From UBA2421 sp964641895 (lineage in GTDB: Bacteria; Planctomycetota; Phycisphaerae; Tepidisphaerales; Tepidisphaeraceae), in contig CAZXLA010000207.1 in NCBI GenBank assembly GCA_964641895.1, forward strand, positions 1 to 6,384: a stretch of 6,384 nt of DNA, in the 5' to 3' direction. Within the stretch, counting starts at the first letter, position 1, and every line of letters begins with the position of its first letter. Position numbers and translations under genes: made by a program. This document shows positions 1 through 5,087 of this stretch, one piece after another. Under the pieces are notes generated by a model. It saw nothing but the letters and a program-made list of their open reading frames with translations, made no database searches and was not told the DNA's origin.

Positions 1-185
1 AGAAAAGAGTCAAGAGATCTTCACCCGATGCTGTGTCCCCTGTAGACGCCAGCAGCCCCATCGATGTTTCTCCAGTTGTCCCAGATGCTCCATATTAAAG
101 AGAGGTGGGGCAGGGATGTTAGGGTCGATGATTTTTTGGAGCGATTGTAAGTTTATACAGAAAAGGCGTTTACGTTGATTATTTA
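1..185. other. Intergenic stretch, no gene recognised
   Basis: I see no convincing gene here. A minus-strand reading frame runs through it, but it is continued by the palindromic repeats to its right, resembles no family I know, and has no ribosome-binding site. Bases from about 95 to 185 are more AT-rich than the rest of the window, as often seen in intergenic DNA. The left edge could hold the tail or flank of a gene lying outside the window; this cannot be judged from here. Confidence 0.5.
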
Positions 186-322
186 CAATTGTGCCGCGTG
201 GCACAATTGCATGGGAGGCCGTCGTGGGGTGGTGCTCGGGCGAGCATTGTGCCACGTGGCACAATTGCGTTGAAAGCCTTTGTGGGCGTCGCGCTCGGGC
301 GAGAATTGTGCCACGTGGCACA
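186..322. repeat. Three-copy palindromic repeat array, period about 58-59 bp
   Basis: Three copies of the palindrome TGTGCCACGTGGCACA lie with centres near 197.5, 255.5 and 314.5. Copy 1 (186-209) is a 24-bp palindrome with one mismatched pair next to the centre (GCGT instead of ACGT). Copy 2 (246-265) is a perfect 20-bp palindrome. Copy 3 (307-322) is a perfect 16-bp palindrome. The two spacers resemble each other: both start GC, share AGCC or GGCC and GTGGG blocks, and end with GCTCGGGCGAG (234-244 and 293-303). That spacer end is itself a small inverted repeat (GCTCG, GG, CGAGC in the first copy). The whole is therefore a tandem array of a compound unit. The last palindrome ends five bases beyond the stop codon of the minus-strand esterase, so it could shape the 3' end of that transcript. 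There is no T-tract typical of an intrinsic terminator. Confidence 0.85.
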
Positions 323-326
323 GTCG

Positions 327-1541
327 TCAGTCGTTGGGGTTCTTGGGAAAAAGGAACAGCAGGATGTCATCAAACCGATCCGCCCAAGCCGGTTCGTTGT
401 GGCCGGCGCCTTCGACCTCCAGATATTTGTAATCATGATCAACCGACCGACCGGCGTGCTGCAAAGCGGCGGCGAAGTCGCGGGCGGCTTTGATATTCAA
501 ATCTTCGGCGGTGCCGAGCCTTGCCCCTTCGGCGGTGCCCATGTCGAGCCAGATGCGGCAGTTGGCGGTCCAAGCCGGATCGTGCTCGGTGGTCACCACG
601 GTCGTGTTGTTCGCCCACCACAGCGACGGCGACACCGCGCCGCACAGGCCCACCAGATCTGGATAAGTGCGCGCGATGTGAATTGAAATCAACCCGCCCA
701 GCGACGACCCGCACACGGCGGTGTGATCGCGGTCGGGCATGGTGCGATAGGTTTTGTCGATGAACGGCTTGAGCTCGGTCATGAGGAATCGCGCATACTT
801 GTCGCCGTTGCCGCCTTCGCCGAGACGCAGATCAATCATCGGCGTGTATTCGTTCATCCGCTGCGTGCCGGCGTTGGCGACGGCGACGATGATGATTGGT
901 TCGACCTTGCCGGCGCTGATCAGCGCCTCGGCGGTCTCGTCGGCCTTCCATTCGCCGGCAAAGCTTGTGGCGTCGTCGAAGCAGTTCTGGCCGTCGTGCA
1001 TATAGAGCACCGGATAACGGCGGCCTTCGGACTTGTCATACCCCGGAGGCAGATAGACCCACACCGGTCGGCGGTTGTCGAGAATCTTACTTTCGAAGTC
1101 GTCCAGCGAACGGATGTTGCCGGTAAGTGTGTGCTTCTTTTCTTTGGGCGGCGCGGCGGCGCCATCAGCCCAGCTCGCGACGGTAACGGCGATCATCTGA
1201 TCGCGGTCAGCGACGGCGGTGCGATTGGGCACGTCGCCGCCGGTTGCTGTTTTCTCGACCGATTCCCATGCGCCGAGCGTGAACTTGTATTCGAGCCGCG
1301 AATCTTTCGGGACGGCGACATCGAGCGTATATCGGCCGTCGTCTGCGCGCGCCAACGGCTTGCCCGCGGCTTGCCACGCGCCCAATTCGAGCAGGTTTCC
1401 GGAGAGGAACACCTGCGCGTCTTCCGGCGTGCCCCGAGGAACAGTCACGGCAAATCGAATCGTCACTTCCGCCGATCGCGCCGCCGCCGCGAAAAGCGTC
1501 ATTAATACGAGGCAGGTCAAACCCGCGAACTTCAAGGGCAT
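327..1541 (-). CDS. Secreted alpha/beta-hydrolase esterase (Fes/esterase D-like) with N-terminal CBM20/48-like domain
   Basis: Predicted exported serine esterase of 404 residues. Residues 1-24 form a signal peptide: a Lys near the start, a hydrophobic core, and a likely cleavage after ARSA (residues 21-24). Residues about 25-120 resemble a starch-binding CBM20/CBM48 domain (VFLSGN, LGAW, LEYKFTLGAWE). Residues about 135-404 are a PF00756-type esterase domain, with WVYLPPGY and VLYMHDGQNCFDD motifs. Ser280 in the GSSLG elbow (278-282) is the likely nucleophile, His381 in GAGH the likely base, and Asp333 in WLDMG a candidate acid. The substrate is unknown; polysaccharide-linked esters or siderophore-like esters are both possible, and the binding domain favours a glycan. 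I prefer the ATG at 1541 over one 13 codons upstream because a GGGAG motif (1549-1553) sits seven bases before it and the signal peptide then starts properly. The gene is divergent from the lipid/polyketide run, with no evident functional link. Confidence 0.85.
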   Translation of the reverse strand: MPLKFAGLTCLVLMTLFAAAARSAEVTIRFAVTVPRGTPEDAQVFLSGNLLELGAWQAAGKPLARADDGRYTLDVAVPKDSRLEYKFTLGAWESVEKTATGGDVPNRTAVADRDQMIAVTVASWADGAAAPPKEKKHTLTGNIRSLDDFESKILDNRRPVWVYLPPGYDKSEGRRYPVLYMHDGQNCFDDATSFAGEWKADETAEALISAGKVEPIIIVAVANAGTQRMNEYTPMIDLRLGEGGNGDKYARFLMTELKPFIDKTYRTMPDRDHTAVCGSSLGGLISIHIARTYPDLVGLCGAVSPSLWWANNTTVVTTEHDPAWTANCRIWLDMGTAEGARLGTAEDLNIKAARDFAAALQHAGRSVDHDYKYLEVEGAGHNEPAWADRFDDILLFLFPKNPND

Positions 1542-1672
1542 ATTGAGTCTCCCAATTGCAGAAAGCCTAACCACTTGCAATGTTCGCGGCCACTCTTAGG
1601 ATGCCCGCTCAAACAGCGTACGAACCGACGGCTTTTCCGTCGCCGGTCAAGGCATCGGCTTAGGGCATCGTT
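1542..1672. promoter_or_regulatory. Divergent intergenic region, likely holding promoters for both sides
   Basis: This 131-bp gap separates the minus-strand esterase from the plus-strand synthase run, so both transcripts should start in or near it. I find no clear sigma-70 promoter pair on either strand; TTGCAA at 1575-1580 is the best -35 candidate but has no good -10 partner. The right half carries a hairpin (1626-1642) and a 7-bp direct repeat GGCATCG (1651-1657 and 1664-1670). The role as a promoter region is inferred from gene orientation. Confidence 0.5.
1626..1642 (+). promoter_or_regulatory. Small hairpin in the leader of the synthase run
   Basis: CGACGG and CCGTCG form a perfect 6-bp stem around a CTTTT loop. 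It ends 30 bases before the TTG start of the first dehydratase gene. It could be an operator or an mRNA leader structure. It is unlikely to be a terminator because no T-tract follows. Confidence 0.4.
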
Positions 1673-2152
1673 TTGAAGTTCAACTTAGTCGACAAAATCG
1701 AGCAACTGACCGACGACCGCATCATCGCGGTGAAACAGGTGAGTCTGGCTGAGGAATATTTGGCCGATCACTTTCCCACTTTTGCGGTGCTGCCGGGCGT
1801 GATGATGCTGGAAGCGATGACGCAGGCCGCCGGCTGGCTGTTGCACCGTCGGCGGCAGTTTTCGAAGTCGACGGTCGTCCTTAAAGAAGCACGCCATGTG
1901 AAGTATGGTCGATTCGTCGCTCCGGGCGATTGGCTTCGGATCGACGTTGAGTTTATGAAGGATACCGAAGTTGGCGCGATGTTCCGCGCTTCGGGCACCG
2001 TGGGCGCAGCTCAGGCGGTATCGGCCCGGCTGGAATTGGCGTATTTCAACCTCGCCGAGAAGAATCCGGCGCTGGTTCGTTTTGATCACAAGATGCTGAA
2101 GCACACCCGCGAACGGTTTGAGATTCTGCAAAACGTTACGGTGAACATTTAG
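1673..2152 (+). CDS. 3-hydroxyacyl-ACP dehydratase, FabZ-like (catalytic residues intact)
   Basis: Hot-dog-fold dehydratase of 159 residues, close to the usual FabZ length. It would remove water from a 3-hydroxyacyl chain on an acyl carrier protein to give the trans-2-enoyl form, in the cytoplasm. The active-site stretch at residues 33-51 carries His33 and Glu47, 14 residues apart as in P. aeruginosa FabZ (His49/Glu63), followed by the conserved Gln51. The PGV turn (41-43) is present, although the common GHP after the His-Phe-Pro is replaced by TFA. The start is TTG at 1673: an in-frame TAG lies at 1661-1663, no other start codon fits between, the encoded MKFNLVDKIEQL matches the start of related dehydratases, and a weak AGGG (1662-1665) sits seven bases upstream. 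It is the first gene of the run and 99 bp from the carrier protein gene. The coding region ends in a cluster of three in-frame TAG stops. Dehydratase identity is strong; the chain it acts on is not known. Confidence 0.88.
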   Translation: MKFNLVDKIEQLTDDRIIAVKQVSLAEEYLADHFPTFAVLPGVMMLEAMTQAAGWLLHRRRQFSKSTVVLKEARHVKYGRFVAPGDWLRIDVEFMKDTEVGAMFRASGTVGAAQAVSARLELAYFNLAEKNPALVRFDHKMLKHTRERFEILQNVTVNI

Positions 2153-2178
2153 GGGAGCACTTAGGGGAATATTTAGGG
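2149..2178 (+). repeat. 12-bp imperfect tandem repeat carrying three in-frame TAG stops
   Basis: TTAGGGG or TTAGGG occurs at 2149-2155, 2161-2167 and 2173-2178, with an exact 12-bp period. Because 12 is a multiple of three, the dehydratase frame meets TAG at 2150, 2162 and 2174. The first is the real stop codon. The pattern may be a chance duplication or a safeguard against readthrough. Confidence 0.6.
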
Positions 2179-2251
2179 CCAGAAGTGCGGGGTGTGAAGC
2201 GCAACGTTTTCCGGGCTGGCAGGACGCCGGCTTCTTGAAGAGGATTGACCG

Positions 2252-2638
2252 ATGGCCATGTCTCGCGACGAAATTTTCCAGAAGGTGTCGGCGGTTTTGG
2301 TCGACGCGCTGGGCGTTGACGACGAAGAAGTAACCGCCGGCGCCGTCATTCGGGACGACCTGGGCGCCGAATCGATCGACTTCCTGGATATCATGTTCCG
2401 GCTGGAGAAAGCTTTCGGCATCAAGATCCCGCGTGGGGAACTGCTTCCCGACAACGTCGCGAACGATCCCAACTTCATCAAAGACGGAATGGTCACGCCC
2501 GAAGCCATCTCGATCCTGAAGCAAAAGATGCCTCACTCCGACTTTTCAGAATTTGAAAAAGACCCGCAGCTCGATCACATGAGCAAACTCTTCACGGTCA
2601 ACGCGATCGTGAACTATGTTGAAGGGAAGCTGAAATGA
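2252..2638 (+). CDS. Acyl carrier protein, atypical long form with internal insert
   Basis: Carrier protein of 128 residues, against about 75-85 for ordinary ACPs. Helix I is residues 4-20. The modification motif is GAESIDFLDI at 38-47, with Ser41 as the expected 4'-phosphopantetheine site (the usual motif is GADSLD). Helix II continues to FGIKIP at about 55-60. The final helix is LFTVNAIVNYVEGKL at 113-127, corresponding to the TVxxAxxYI end of E. coli AcpP. The roughly 45-50 residues between (about 64-112) are extra. They contain VTPEAISILKQKMP and a charged segment, and look like an added helical element near the acyl-chain pocket. An AGAGGA Shine-Dalgarno (2239-2244) seven bases upstream supports ATG 2252 over the ATG at 2258. 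The gene sits between two dehydratase-like genes, so it is probably the dedicated carrier of this synthase. I recall similar long ACPs from planctomycetes but cannot search for them here. Confidence 0.88.
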   Translation: MAMSRDEIFQKVSAVLVDALGVDDEEVTAGAVIRDDLGAESIDFLDIMFRLEKAFGIKIPRGELLPDNVANDPNFIKDGMVTPEAISILKQKMPHSDFSEFEKDPQLDHMSKLFTVNAIVNYVEGKLK

Positions 2639-2641
2639 GCC

Positions 2642-2720
2642 GATAGCGGATTGCCCATAGCCGGTGGAAGAGTTCTTCTTCAATTCGCTATCTGCTATCT
2701 GCTAACCGCTATCAGCTACC
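2642..2720 (+). repeat. Opposed heptanucleotide repeats in the gap before the second dehydratase gene
   Basis: The right arm is five consecutive 7-bp units of the form NGCTANC at 2686-2720, beginning CGCTATC, TGCTATC, TGCTAAC. It ends one base before the ATG at 2722. The left arm is three 7-bp units in the opposite orientation (GATAGCG, GATTGCC, CATAGCC) at 2642-2662. Between them GAAG (2667-2670) and CTTC (2675-2678) form a small hairpin with an AGTT loop. The outer GATAGCGG (2642-2649) is the exact reverse complement of CCGCTATC (2706-2713), so the gap can fold on itself. The repeat takes the place where a Shine-Dalgarno would be. Confidence 0.75.
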
Positions 2721-2721
2721 G

Positions 2722-3225
2722 ATGCGTTGGTACTGGATCGACAAGTTCGTGGAATTCACTCCGAAACAGTCGGCTTCCGCCGTCAAAGCGGTTTCGTTGG
2801 CGGAAGATCACATGCACGATCTGTATCCGGACTTCCCGATGGTGCCGCACAGCCTGATCATCGAAGGTATGGCCCAGACCGCCGGTATGCTCGTGGGGGA
2901 AGCGCGCGGGTTTTGTGAGAAAGTGATTCTCGCAAAGATCAACCGCGCGACGTTCCATCGGCTCGTCCGCCCCGGCGAAACGATCGTGTACACCGCCAAC
3001 GTCGAGCAACTGAACGAGGCCGGCGCGAGCATCAGCGGAACCGTGAGCGTCCGACCGGCCGAGGCGGGCATGCCCGTCGAACTCGTCGCCGAGATTGAGT
3101 TGATGTTCAGCCACATCGACAAGAACATGGCCGGCATGGAGTTCCCCGAACACAACTTCGTCTTCACCGAACACTTCACCGAACTGCTTCGCGTGTTCGG
3201 CATTGATACCAACGTGAGGCTTTAG
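2722..3225 (+). CDS. FabZ/FabA-like hot-dog dehydratase homologue, catalytic His missing
   Basis: Hot-dog protein of 167 residues and a paralogue of the dehydratase at 1673-2152. The two align without gaps from SLAE (25-28 here) to the conserved Gln52. Glu48 matches the catalytic Glu, but the catalytic His position is Leu34 (codon CTG at 2821-2823), and PGV becomes PHS (42-44). Nearby His30, His32 and His43 are not at the catalytic spacing of 14. It is therefore probably inactive or altered as a dehydratase, and may be the structural partner of the active paralogue, as in the ApeI/ApeP dehydratase pair of aryl-polyene systems. This is inference. No Shine-Dalgarno precedes ATG 2722: the upstream bases are a heptamer repeat, and no other start codon lies in frame back to the TAG at 2644. 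The stop is one base from the GTG of the next gene, which implies translational coupling. A change of specificity rather than loss of activity remains possible. Confidence 0.85.
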   Translation: MRWYWIDKFVEFTPKQSASAVKAVSLAEDHMHDLYPDFPMVPHSLIIEGMAQTAGMLVGEARGFCEKVILAKINRATFHRLVRPGETIVYTANVEQLNEAGASISGTVSVRPAEAGMPVELVAEIELMFSHIDKNMAGMEFPEHNFVFTEHFTELLRVFGIDTNVRL

Positions 3226-3226
3226 C

Positions 3227-4534
3227 GTGCGCAGAGTGGTCGTCACCGGCGTCGGCGTGGTCAGCCCGATCGGGATCGGCTCAGACACGTTCTGGACCAA
3301 CCTGCTCGCCGGGCAAGTGGGGATTCGCAAGATCAGCGCATTCGATGCGTCAGGCTTTCCGTGCCAGATCGCCGGCGAAGTGCCGGCTTACAAAATCGGC
3401 GATTTCGTCCCCAAGAGCTACCGCAAAGCCACGAAGGTGATGGCCCGCGACATCGAACTGGCGGTGATCGCCGCCGACGATGCGTTCAAAAGCGCCGGGC
3501 TGCAATCCCAGGCACACGCCGAGAAACCCTCATTTGATGTGACGCGCTTCGGATGCAACATCGGCGCGGGGTTGATTTCATGTGAACTAAACGAGCTGAC
3601 CAGCGCGATGACATCGGCCCGGGATGATGCCGATCCCAACAAACTCAACTTGGAAAAATGGGGCCGCGAAGGAATGCAGCAGCTCACGCCGCTGTGGCTT
3701 CTGAAGTACCTGCCCAACATGCTGGCGTGCCACGTCACGATCATTCACGGACTGATGGGCCCGAGCAACACCATCACCTGCGACGCCGCCAGCAGCCACC
3801 TGGCGATCGGCGAAGCGTTCCGAACCATTCAACGCGGCAAGGCCGACCTGGCGATTTGCGGCGGCGCCGAGAGCCGCGTGAACCCGATGGGCCTCGTTCG
3901 CCAGCAACTGCTCAAACGCATGAACGAGTCCGCCAACGATCGGCCCGCCGAAGCACTCCGACCGTTCGACACCACCGCCGCCGGCACGGTCTTTGGCGAA
4001 GGCGGTGGGTTGCTCATCCTTGAAGAATACGAGTCGGCGAAAAAGCGCGGTGCGAAAATTTACGCCGAACTGGTTGGTTTTGCGGCATCGCAAGACACGC
4101 ACAGGATCACCGAACCGCAGCCGACCGGCCACAGTTATGGCAAAGCGATTGAGAACGCACTTAAAGATGCGAAGCTGACGCCGAAAGATGTTGACCTTCT
4201 CATCCCCCACGGTACCGGCATTGCCCGCGACGACCGTGCTGAGCTCAACGGGTTAATGAAGGCGCTCGGCGAATCGCTGTCTCAAATCGCTCTCTCGCCG
4301 ATCAAAGCGCAAGTTGGCTTGCTCGGCGCCGGCTGCGGCATCGACGCCTGCGCGGCGGTGATGTCGGTGGCGAATTCGATCATCCCACCGGCGATGAACA
4401 CACCGGCAGTCGCCGGCGGTACGAAACTCAACGTGGCAATCACCGCCCGCGAATCTGCAATAAAGACCGCCGTTAGCAGCGTGTATTCCCTCGGCGGGCA
4501 AAACGCGGCGCTGGTGTTTACTGCGATATCGTGA
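3227..4534 (+). CDS. Beta-ketoacyl synthase-fold protein lacking catalytic Cys: chain-length-factor-like subunit
   Basis: Thiolase-fold ketosynthase homologue of 435 residues (E. coli FabF has 413), opening with VVVTGVGVVSPIG. In an ungapped match of the 18-residue GP...AIG segment with FabF-type enzymes and with the second ketosynthase here, the nucleophilic Cys position is Ala187; Cys185 is two residues away and out of register. His328 (PHGTG) and Lys360 are kept. The second catalytic His is Leu365, and the gating Phe of GFGG is Leu422. It should not condense acyl chains itself. The pattern fits a chain-length factor (KS-beta) that dimerises with the active ketosynthase at 5088-6374, setting chain length or priming by decarboxylation. 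That role is inferred; classic KSQ and many CLF proteins carry Gln, not Ala, at this position. GTG 3227 has GAGG (3216-3219) seven bases upstream and starts one base after the previous stop. GC at third codon positions is high, about 37 of the first 45 codons. Confidence 0.88.
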   Translation: MRRVVVTGVGVVSPIGIGSDTFWTNLLAGQVGIRKISAFDASGFPCQIAGEVPAYKIGDFVPKSYRKATKVMARDIELAVIAADDAFKSAGLQSQAHAEKPSFDVTRFGCNIGAGLISCELNELTSAMTSARDDADPNKLNLEKWGREGMQQLTPLWLLKYLPNMLACHVTIIHGLMGPSNTITCDAASSHLAIGEAFRTIQRGKADLAICGGAESRVNPMGLVRQQLLKRMNESANDRPAEALRPFDTTAAGTVFGEGGGLLILEEYESAKKRGAKIYAELVGFAASQDTHRITEPQPTGHSYGKAIENALKDAKLTPKDVDLLIPHGTGIARDDRAELNGLMKALGESLSQIALSPIKAQVGLLGAGCGIDACAAVMSVANSIIPPAMNTPAVAGGTKLNVAITARESAIKTAVSSVYSLGGQNAALVFTAIS

Positions 4535-4549
4535 AGCAGCGGAAGGGCT

Positions 4550-4825
4550 ATGCGATATCAGTTCTACATCGATCCTCGAACGCTTCTTCCACACTGCTAC
4601 AAACACAGTGTAAACGAATCGGAAGCCATCGAAGTTATTGAAACCGCGACGGAACTACTGCAACGGATCGATGACAGTTTCGCTGCCCAAGGCGAAACAA
4701 CTGCGGGCAGAATATTGAAGGTTATCTATCGTGAGACCGCGAATTCGGATTTGATTTTCGTGATAACGGCGTATGATCTAATCGGTGTTGCTAAGCGAGC
4801 TTATCAACGCAGAAATCGGCGATAA
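4550..4825 (+). CDS. Small DUF4258-like protein, putative toxin of a toxin-antitoxin pair
   Basis: Basic protein of 91 residues. It resembles a widespread family of short proteins of the DUF4258/RelE-like type, recognised by FYIDPxT.LPH near the N-terminus (5-14), a TAGR.LKVIY strand (51-60), FVITAYDL (70-77) and an Arg-rich end. Such proteins are often paired with a small second gene and are suspected toxins or RNases; the function is not proven. It starts 15 bp after the upstream ketosynthase. A GGAAGGG (4541-4547) is only two bases from the ATG, so initiation may depend on coupling. Third-position GC is low (42 of 92 codons by hand count) compared with the flanking ketosynthase, which points to a later arrival by transfer. 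It could instead be an unrelated small protein. Confidence 0.6.
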   Translation: MRYQFYIDPRTLLPHCYKHSVNESEAIEVIETATELLQRIDDSFAAQGETTAGRILKVIYRETANSDLIFVITAYDLIGVAKRAYQRRNRR

Positions 4826-4830
4826 AACTG

Positions 4831-5067
4831 ATGAAAAAGAAGCGAAAAGACCCCAATATCTATCCTCCCGGCCTCAACGCAAAGAAGGTAGCAAGCATCA
4901 TCGCCCACTACGATTCTAAGCAAGGGGATGATCTGTTCAAAGACAAGAGTCATCGAGTAATTCGACAACGACGGTTCGGCGTTGCGCCGACAATTTGGCT
5001 GGAAATTCCCACTGACTTGCTCCCAGAGGTAGAAAAGCTTCTTACGACCTACCTCAAGTCGGCTTGA
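4831..5067 (+). CDS. Small hypothetical protein, putative antitoxin partner
   Basis: Very basic at the start (MKKKRKD), 78 residues. It carries IYPPGLNAKKVASIIAHYDSKQ at about 10-31, similar to a YPPG(W)-type N-terminus I associate with small partner proteins of the preceding family. The C-terminal half has a short strand (IWLEIPTDL) and a helix (LPEVEKLLTTYL). It begins five bases after the preceding stop, with no own Shine-Dalgarno, so the two are probably co-translated. Codon use is AT-richer than in the ketosynthases, like its neighbour. No DNA-binding fold can be asserted from the sequence alone. The antitoxin label rests on gene pairing and small size, and is tentative. Confidence 0.5.
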   Translation: MKKKRKDPNIYPPGLNAKKVASIIAHYDSKQGDDLFKDKSHRVIRQRRFGVAPTIWLEIPTDLLPEVEKLLTTYLKSA

Positions 5068-5080
5068 TTTTGGTTTGAGG
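5052..5080 (+). promoter_or_regulatory. Possible hairpin masking the Shine-Dalgarno of the second ketosynthase
   Basis: CCTCAA (5052-5057), inside the last codons of the putative antitoxin, is the exact reverse complement of TTGAGG (5075-5080), which contains the GAGG Shine-Dalgarno seven bases before ATG 5088. A further G-T pair extends the 6-bp stem. Ribosomes finishing the small gene would open it, coupling the two genes. This is inferred from pairing only. Confidence 0.4.
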
Positions 5081-5087
5081 CTCCGCC

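Noticed and set aside
186..322. CRISPR array
   Set aside because: There are only three copies, the spacers resemble each other, and the repeats are long perfect palindromes without nearby cas genes.
307..322. Intrinsic terminator of the esterase gene
   Set aside because: The palindrome is at the right place, but it has no loop bases and no T-tract follows on the minus strand, so only a loose 3'-end role is possible.
10..686. Several open frames crossing the palindrome array, with repeated VPRGTI, CHVAQ or CATWHN peptides
   Set aside because: These peptides are translations of the DNA palindrome itself and have no ribosome-binding sites or known domains.
723..1505. Plus-strand open frame of about 260 codons opposite the esterase
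   Set aside because: It is an antisense shadow of a GC-rich gene with strong esterase motifs; no motifs of its own.
1685..2536. Long minus-strand open frame of about 283 codons
   Set aside because: It lies opposite the first dehydratase and the carrier protein genes, spans their intergenic gap, and shows no family motif. The plus-strand products are clearly recognisable.
2651..2857. Short plus-strand frame starting TTG at 2651
   Set aside because: It is out of frame with the second dehydratase, reads through the heptamer repeats, and has no similarity to any family I know.
4522..4559. 9-bp direct repeat TGCGATATC at 4522-4530 and 4551-4559, considered as a target-site duplication
   Set aside because: The copies sit at the end of the ketosynthase and the start of the small gene, so they do not flank the small-gene pair. 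No matching copy is seen near 5067-5087.
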